NCBI RefSeq assembly: GCF_008828755.2
Contig: NZ_QBLM01000001.1
Coordinates: 248,001-312,000 of the forward strand
Direction of reading: 5' to 3'
Source: [Borrelia] turdi
GTDB lineage: Bacteria > Spirochaetota > Spirochaetia > Borreliales > Borreliaceae
Length of the DNA stretch: 64,000 nucleotides
Below the pieces are notes generated by a model. It was not told the origin of the DNA. It did no database searches and was given only the letters and a program-made list of their open reading frames with translations. Shown here in pieces: positions 59,447 to 64,000 of the stretch; within the stretch, counting starts at the first letter, position 1, and the number at the start of each line of letters is the position of its first letter. Made by a program: the position numbers and the translations under genes.

Positions 59447-60949
59447 ATGAATTCTTATGATTTTATAATGGCTTTAACACCAATAATCCTAATCATTATT
59501 GGACTTGGAATAATAAAAAAGCCCGCTTACTATGTAATACCTATATCATTAATAACAACTACTGCTATAGTGATATTTTATAAAAACTTAGGAATAGTAA
59601 GCGCAAGTCTTGCAACGCTTGAAGGAGCCTTAATGGGGATATGGCCAATAGTAACCGTAATTATTGCCGCCATATTTACATACAAAATGTCAGAAGATCA
59701 AAAAGATATAGAAATTATTAAAAATATATTATCAAGCGTATCTTCTGATAAAAGGATTATAGTTTTGCTAGTAGCATGGGGATTTGGAAATTTTTTAGAA
59801 GGAGTTGCTGGATATGGAACTGCCGTTGCAATCCCTGTGTCAATATTAATAGCAATGGGATTTGAACCATTTTTTGCCTGCTTAATCTGTTTAATAATGA
59901 ATACCTCATCAACCGCTTATGGATCTGTGGGAATTCCTATAATATCTTTAGCTCAAGCAACTAACTTAGATGTTAACACTGTTTCATCTGAGATTGCATT
60001 ACAATTAATACTTCCAACCTTAACAATACCTTTTGTATTAGTAATTCTTACAGGAGGAGGTATTAAAGGATTAAAAGGAGTATTCCTTCTTACCCTACTC
60101 TCCGGAATGTCAATGGCAATATCTCAAGTATTAATATCAAAAACTTTGGGGCCTGAACTTCCCGCAATCCTTGGAAGCATTCTTTCTATGACAATAACAA
60201 TAGTTTATGCAAAGTTTTTTGGAAATAAAGACGTGTACGAATACCAAAACAAAAACATAATCCCTCTATCAAAAGGAATTATTGCTTGTTCACCATACAT
60301 TTTAATAGTAGTATTTATAGTGCTTGTATCTCCTCTTTTTAACAAAATTCATGAATACCTAAAAACTTTTCAAAGCACTGTTAGCATTTATCCAGGAGCA
60401 AATCCCCTGCACTTTAAATGGATTACCTCTCCAGGCTTTTTAATTATGCTTGCAACAATAATATCTTATTCAATAAGAGGAGTCCCAATATTAAAACAAC
60501 TAAAAATATTTACACTAACCTTGAAAAAAATGGCACTATCTTCATTTATAATCATATGCATTGTTGCAATATCAAGATTAATGACATACAGTGGAATGAT
60601 AAGAGATCTTGCTAATGGAATCTCAATAATAACAGGTAAATTTGGCCCATTATTTAGTCCACTAATTGGGACTATTGGAACATTTTTAACAGGGAGTGAC
60701 ACAGTTTCAAATGTTCTTTTTGGACCTTTACAAACACAAATGGCAGAAAACATTGGAATAAATCCTTACTGGCTTGCAGCAGCAAACACAACAGGAGCAA
60801 CTGGAGGAAAAATGATTTCTCCCCAAAACATCGCAATAGCAACAACAACTGCTGGATTAATTGGACAAGAAGGTAAGCTTTTATCAAAAACAATGCCTTA
60901 CGCTTTATACTACATTTTAGCAACGGGGCTACTGGTTTATTTAGTATAA
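59447..60949 (+). CDS. lctP: L-lactate permease (LctP family)
   Basis: Inner-membrane lactate transporter, 500 residues with about 12-13 hydrophobic helices. Family blocks: GNFLEGVAGYGTAVAIP near 111, MNTSSTAYGSVGIPI near 152, FLTGSDTVSNVLFGPLQ near 414 and NTTGATGGKMISPQNIAIA near 447, which are highly conserved in LctP/LldP. Lactate is the end product of Borrelia glycolysis, so export is the likely direction; the sequence does not settle this. Good AAAGGAG before ATG 59447. A 17-base inverted repeat follows the gene. Confidence 0.94.
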   Translation: MNSYDFIMALTPIILIIIGLGIIKKPAYYVIPISLITTTAIVIFYKNLGIVSASLATLEGALMGIWPIVTVIIAAIFTYKMSEDQKDIEIIKNILSSVSSDKRIIVLLVAWGFGNFLEGVAGYGTAVAIPVSILIAMGFEPFFACLICLIMNTSSTAYGSVGIPIISLAQATNLDVNTVSSEIALQLILPTLTIPFVLVILTGGGIKGLKGVFLLTLLSGMSMAISQVLISKTLGPELPAILGSILSMTITIVYAKFFGNKDVYEYQNKNIIPLSKGIIACSPYILIVVFIVLVSPLFNKIHEYLKTFQSTVSIYPGANPLHFKWITSPGFLIMLATIISYSIRGVPILKQLKIFTLTLKKMALSSFIIICIVAISRLMTYSGMIRDLANGISIITGKFGPLFSPLIGTIGTFLTGSDTVSNVLFGPLQTQMAENIGINPYWLAAANTTGATGGKMISPQNIAIATTTAGLIGQEGKLLSKTMPYALYYILATGLLVYLV

Positions 60950-60963
60950 ATTAATCATTTAAA

Positions 60964-61003
60964 ATAAATAAGATTAATTTTATTGTAAATTAATCTTATT
61001 TAT
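60964..61003. terminator. Inverted repeat downstream of lctP
   Basis: Perfect 17-base arms at 60964-60980 and 60987-61003 with a six-base loop, almost wholly A/T. It is placed 15 bases after the lctP stop and is probably its terminator, though without a G/C-rich stem or clear T-run. Confidence 0.65.
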
Positions 61004-61069
61004 AAATTTAAATAATCTAAAAATCATAAAATAATAATATGGTTTTGAATTTTTACCCAATAGTTTTAA

Positions 61070-61116
61070 TATTGTATACATGCTATTATGTACAATATAA
61101 TAACATGTATACAATA
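61070..61116. promoter_or_regulatory. 47-bp palindrome upstream of p66 (candidate operator)
   Basis: Perfect 13-base outer arms TATTGTATACATG (61070-61082) and CATGTATACAATA (61104-61116), then after one mismatch six-base inner arms TATTAT (61084-61089) and ATAATA (61097-61102), loop seven bases. It lies about 73 bases before the p66 start, where a regulator could act on its promoter. No T-run follows, so termination is less likely. Confidence 0.55.
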
Positions 61117-61188
61117 CATTTTATTAATACGTTTAATAAATAACTAGAACTAATAAAAAGTTTATAGTTACAACAGGAAGGTATAATT

Positions 61189-63048
61189 ATGAAAAATCAT
61201 ATTCTATATAAATTAATTATATTTTTAACTACATCTGTAGCAATATTTGCAGCAGATGAATTAAAGGAAAAAGATATATTTAAAATAAACCCGTGGATAC
61301 CCACATTTGGAATTGAAAACACAAGTGAATTCAGATTAGATATAGATGAGCTTGTCCCTGGATTTGAAAACAAAAGCAAAATTACTATTAATCTTAAACC
61401 ATTTGAGGCTAATCCCGAACTAGGCAAAGATGATCCATTCTCAGCTTACATTAAGGTAGAAGATCTTGCTTTAAAAGCAGACGGCAAAAAGAATGATCCA
61501 TTTAAACTTGACTTGGGAGATATAACAGCCCAAATTAATATATACGATTTTTCCATTAAAATAAGTACTATGACAGATTTTGACTTTAATAAAGAATCTC
61601 TATTTAGTTTCGCGCCTATGACCGGATTTAAAAGCACTTATTATGGATTTCCAAGCAATGATAGAATAGTAAGGGGTACAATTCTTGCAAGAGGTACTTC
61701 TAAAAATATAGGAACAATTCAAATGGGATATAAACTCCCACAAATTGACCTTACATTTGCAATAGGAGGAACAGGTACAGGTAACAGAAATCAAGAGAAT
61801 GACAAAGACACTCCATACAATAAAACTTATCAAGGAATTCTTTATGGATTTCAAGCAACATGGAAACCAATAAAAAATCTACTTAATCAAAATGAAGATA
61901 CCGAGTCTGTAATTGCAGAAATACCTTTTGAATTAAATTTTGGCTTATCAGGGGCTTATGGAAATAAAACATTCAATAATTCATCAATAACATATTCCTT
62001 AAAAGATAAATCCGTAATTGGTAACGATTTATTGAGTCCAACTTTATCAAATTCTGCAATTTTAGCATCTTTTGGAGCCAAATATAAGCTTGGATTAACA
62101 AAAATCAACAATAAAAATACCTATCTTATTTTACAAATGGGTACTGATTTTGGAATAGATCCTTCTGCAAGCGATTTTTCCGTATTTGGACACATCTCAA
62201 AAGCAGCAAATTATAAAAAAGGAACGTCCTTAGATCCTAATAAAAAAGCTGAAGATACATTCGATCCAAATGGTAATGCTCTTAATTTTAGTAAAAATAC
62301 AGAACTGGGCATTGCATTTTCAACAGGAGCAAGCATAGGACTTGCTTGGAATAAAGACACTGGTGAAAAAGAATCTTGGGAGATTGGGGGATCTGATTCT
62401 TACAGTACAAGACTATTTGGAGAACAAGACAAAAAATCTGGAGTTGCATTAGGAATAAGTTATGGACAAAATCTCTACAGATCCAAGGATACAGAAAAAA
62501 AATTAAAAACCATATCCGAAAATGCATTTCAAAGCTTAAATGTTGAAATCTCAAGCTATGAAGACAATAAAAAGGGACTTATAAATGGACTAGGATGGAT
62601 AACATCTATTGGTCTTTATGATATTTTAAGACAAAAATCTGTAGAAAACTATCCTACAACAAGCTCAACTACTAATGAAAACAATAAAGCTGGACAAAAT
62701 CCAACAAACACCCAAGCTATAGCCCCTAATCTTACATTTGAAGACGCAATGAATCTAGGTATAGCTTTATATCTTGATTATGCAATTCCAATAGAATCTA
62801 TTTCAACAGAAGCGTATGTAGTACCTTATATTGGAGCATACCTTTTAGGGCCTCCTAATAAAATCTCAAGCGATGCTACAAAAATTTATCTAAAAACAGG
62901 ACTTAGTCTTGAAAAACTAATAAGATTTACAACAATTTCAATTGGATGGGATTCAAATAACATTATAGAACTTGCTAATAAAAACGCAAATAACGCCGCT
63001 ATTGGTAGTGCTTTTTTGCAATTCAAAGTAGCCTACAGCGGAAGCTAA
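61189..63048 (+). CDS. p66: Outer-membrane porin and integrin-binding adhesin P66
   Basis: Beta-barrel porin (Oms66) that also binds beta3-chain integrins. The 619 residues start with a signal peptide (residues 1-21, cleavage after IFA), then alternating amphipathic strands with many aromatic residues, ending with FLQFKVAYSGS. Asp205 and Asp207, reported in B. burgdorferi as needed for integrin binding, are both present in NQENDKDTPYNKTY. Near 490-520 is a Ser/Thr/Asn-rich segment corresponding to the known surface-exposed variable loop, and it differs from B31 as I remember it. The ATG follows AGGAAGG by seven bases. A long palindrome lies upstream and a strong terminator downstream. p66 is known to be regulated between tick and mammal. 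Confidence 0.96.
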   Translation: MKNHILYKLIIFLTTSVAIFAADELKEKDIFKINPWIPTFGIENTSEFRLDIDELVPGFENKSKITINLKPFEANPELGKDDPFSAYIKVEDLALKADGKKNDPFKLDLGDITAQINIYDFSIKISTMTDFDFNKESLFSFAPMTGFKSTYYGFPSNDRIVRGTILARGTSKNIGTIQMGYKLPQIDLTFAIGGTGTGNRNQENDKDTPYNKTYQGILYGFQATWKPIKNLLNQNEDTESVIAEIPFELNFGLSGAYGNKTFNNSSITYSLKDKSVIGNDLLSPTLSNSAILASFGAKYKLGLTKINNKNTYLILQMGTDFGIDPSASDFSVFGHISKAANYKKGTSLDPNKKAEDTFDPNGNALNFSKNTELGIAFSTGASIGLAWNKDTGEKESWEIGGSDSYSTRLFGEQDKKSGVALGISYGQNLYRSKDTEKKLKTISENAFQSLNVEISSYEDNKKGLINGLGWITSIGLYDILRQKSVENYPTTSSTTNENNKAGQNPTNTQAIAPNLTFEDAMNLGIALYLDYAIPIESISTEAYVVPYIGAYLLGPPNKISSDATKIYLKTGLSLEKLIRFTTISIGWDSNNIIELANKNANNAAIGSAFLQFKVAYSGS

Positions 63049-63052
63049 CAGT

Positions 63053-63079
63053 AAAAGAAGGGCTTTTGACCCTTCTTTT
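63053..63079. terminator. Terminator of p66
   Basis: Perfect stem AAAAGAAGGG (63053-63062) and CCCTTCTTTT (63070-63079), seven-base loop, followed by more T. It begins four bases after the p66 stop; the A-run on the left side may also let it stop the converging J-domain gene. Confidence 0.9.
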
Positions 63080-63108
63080 TTTATCTTTTAAAACAAATTA
63101 ATAATTAA

Positions 63109-63861
63109 TTACTTCATATTTCTTTCTTTACAAATCTTTTCATAAGCATCTTGAATTTTAATAAATTTATCATTTGCATCTTTTTGCCTTACAGGATCAT
63201 TTGTAAACTTATCAGGATGATATTTTATAACAAGACTTTTATAAGCCTTTTTAATCTCATCATCACTGGCACTATAAGTTAACCCCAAAACACTATAGGG
63301 ATTTACAATTTTAATATTAATATCTTTATAAGCTTCATAACCATCAGATTCAAGTTCAAGAAAAACGCCAACATAAGAAATAAATTTTTCAGCTTCCAAG
63401 TTTTTATACCTAGAAAGCTTATTAATTTCTTTAAGAGCAGCAAAAAGCCATATAAAAAGATCTTTATGTTGAAAATAGCCAAGCTTGAGGGTATACAAAA
63501 TTTTATCCGCATTATTATTCTTATTAATAGCAGAATGAAAAATAGTATACAATTCTGATTTACCACGTTCGGACAAATTCAAAGAGTTGATAATAAAGTT
63601 AACATAACTTAGCTGTTCTCCTGTTACAGTTCCCAAAATAGATAATAATTTGGCCATTAATAAAAAAGAAAGTTTATAAAATTCAAACTCTCTAGATCTA
63701 GAATATGAATAATCCCTTGTAAAATAAATTCTAAAAACACCTAAAAAGCTAAATAATATCAAAATAAAAGGAAATAATATAAAAAGCATTCCTATTAAAA
63801 TGGGATTAAAAATGAAAATAAAAAACAACACTAAAAAAAATGTTCTAATTAAGCTTGGCAT
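63109..63861 (-). CDS. Membrane-anchored J-domain protein (DjlA-like)
   Basis: 250 residues: two hydrophobic segments at about 3-45 (ILFLVLF..., ILFPFILILFSFLGVF-like) anchor it, a helical middle part near 60-175 recalls TerB/DjlA-type domains (SLLMAKLLSILGTVTGEQLSYV), and a C-terminal J-domain from about 187 (YSVLGLTYSASDDEIKKAY) has the HPD motif in IKYHPDKF. This is the DjlA layout, a co-chaperone stimulating DnaK at the membrane. The start is ATG 63861; GGAGG is 13 bases upstream, rather far, and a stop codon directly precedes the ATG. It is 26 bases from the glyA stop, so probably co-transcribed. Confidence 0.85.
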   Translation of the reverse strand: MPSLIRTFFLVLFFIFIFNPILIGMLFILFPFILILFSFLGVFRIYFTRDYSYSRSREFEFYKLSFLLMAKLLSILGTVTGEQLSYVNFIINSLNLSERGKSELYTIFHSAINKNNNADKILYTLKLGYFQHKDLFIWLFAALKEINKLSRYKNLEAEKFISYVGVFLELESDGYEAYKDINIKIVNPYSVLGLTYSASDDEIKKAYKSLVIKYHPDKFTNDPVRQKDANDKFIKIQDAYEKICKERNMK

Positions 63862-63887
63862 TTATTGCTCATAACCTCCAAACATAA

Positions 63888-64000
63888 TTAAGGCATATCA
63901 AAATCTCTAATAAATTTTACAACTTCCTTTTTTATTTGTTTTAATTCAATATCAGACCTTGTCTTTAAAGCTCTAACAATAAATTTAGCAACATTTAAAG
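63888..64000 (-). CDS. glyA: Serine hydroxymethyltransferase, C-terminal fragment (gene continues outside window)
   Basis: Only the last 36 codons and a TAA stop are inside the window. The minus strand reads LNVAKFIVRALKTRSDIELK and ends VVKFIRDFDMP. The ARLIxxAL-type helix and the ending IRDFDMP/ICxxFPxY-like pattern fit the C-terminus of GlyA, and I recall glyA as the gene before this J-domain protein in Borrelia (BB0601). The fragment is too short to show active-site residues, so the assignment rests partly on gene order. Confidence 0.65.
   Translation of the reverse strand, partial: LNVAKFIVRALKTRSDIELKQIKKEVVKFIRDFDMP

Overview
The window is a piece of the linear chromosome of a Lyme-disease-group spirochaete (Borrelia/Borreliella burgdorferi sensu lato). 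The evidence is the extreme A+T bias, spirochaete-only genes (BosR, the integrin-binding porin P66, the c-di-AMP phosphodiesterase DhhP), and a gene order that, from memory, runs as B. burgdorferi B31 BB0649 down to BB0601. P66 is full length and close to the B31 protein I remember, but differs at scattered positions and most in the surface loop near residues 490-520. This suggests a sensu lato strain or species other than B31. No insertion sequence, prophage, CRISPR array, plasmid-type gene family or rRNA gene is visible.

Layout. 1-5.2 kb: groEL (last few residues cut by the window edge), then divergently an uncharacterised protein, the Fur-family regulator BosR and a lipase-like hydrolase. 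5.2-7.5 kb (minus): nanE-like epimerase and PTS glucose IIBC. 7.6-12.3 kb: YlqF/RbgA-type GTPase, then the potABCD spermidine/putrescine ABC operon. 12.3-16.8 kb (minus): two tandem NhaC-type antiporters and zwf. 16.9-27.1 kb: pncB-recC-recB-recD, then tRNA-Asp. 27.2-31.3 kb: a small cysteine-motif envelope protein, divergent fruK/fruA (PTS fructose) around a perfect palindrome, and a lipoprotein. 31.3-41.7 kb: M18 aminopeptidase, RNase M5-like Toprim protein, tRNA-Asn, a LysM amidase with an overlapping exported partner, mfd-ackA, a DJ-1 family protein and a CAT-anticodon tRNA. 41.8-47.9 kb: GH3 NagZ-like hydrolase, DhhP, cytidine deaminase, a hypothetical, a cation-efflux protein with an extra N-terminal domain, initiator tRNA, rpsD and an overlooked 50-residue basic protein. 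47.9-54.1 kb (minus): the protein quality-control cluster tig-clpP-clpX-lon behind four tRNAs (His, Arg, Leu, Gly). 54.1-59.4 kb (minus): pepD, UvrD/PcrA helicase, cheD, dacA. 59.4-64 kb: lctP, p66, a membrane J-domain protein and the 3' end of glyA.

How it fits together. Much of the content is salvage and import for a host-dependent cell: sugar PTS systems, polyamine uptake, nicotinate and cytidine salvage, peptidases, lactate permease. Cell-wall turnover (LysM amidase, NagZ-like, DacA, NanE-like), recombination/repair (RecBCD, Mfd, UvrD) and proteostasis (GroEL, Lon, ClpXP, trigger factor) make up the rest. BosR, DhhP and P66 connect the region to virulence control and host interaction.

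Regulatory signals are unusually readable. Every tRNA transcription unit has a recognisable -35/-10 pair, several with the -35 box inside the 3' end of the neighbouring gene. Long perfect inverted repeats sit between convergent genes and sometimes contain stop codons. No stretch over 300 bases lacks a gene. I do not see an obvious undescribed multi-gene system. The best leads are the unknown protein in the bosR operon, the GNAT-like/CDF fusion, the small cysteine-motif protein, the 50-residue protein, and the operator-like palindromes at fruK/fruA, p66 and groEL.
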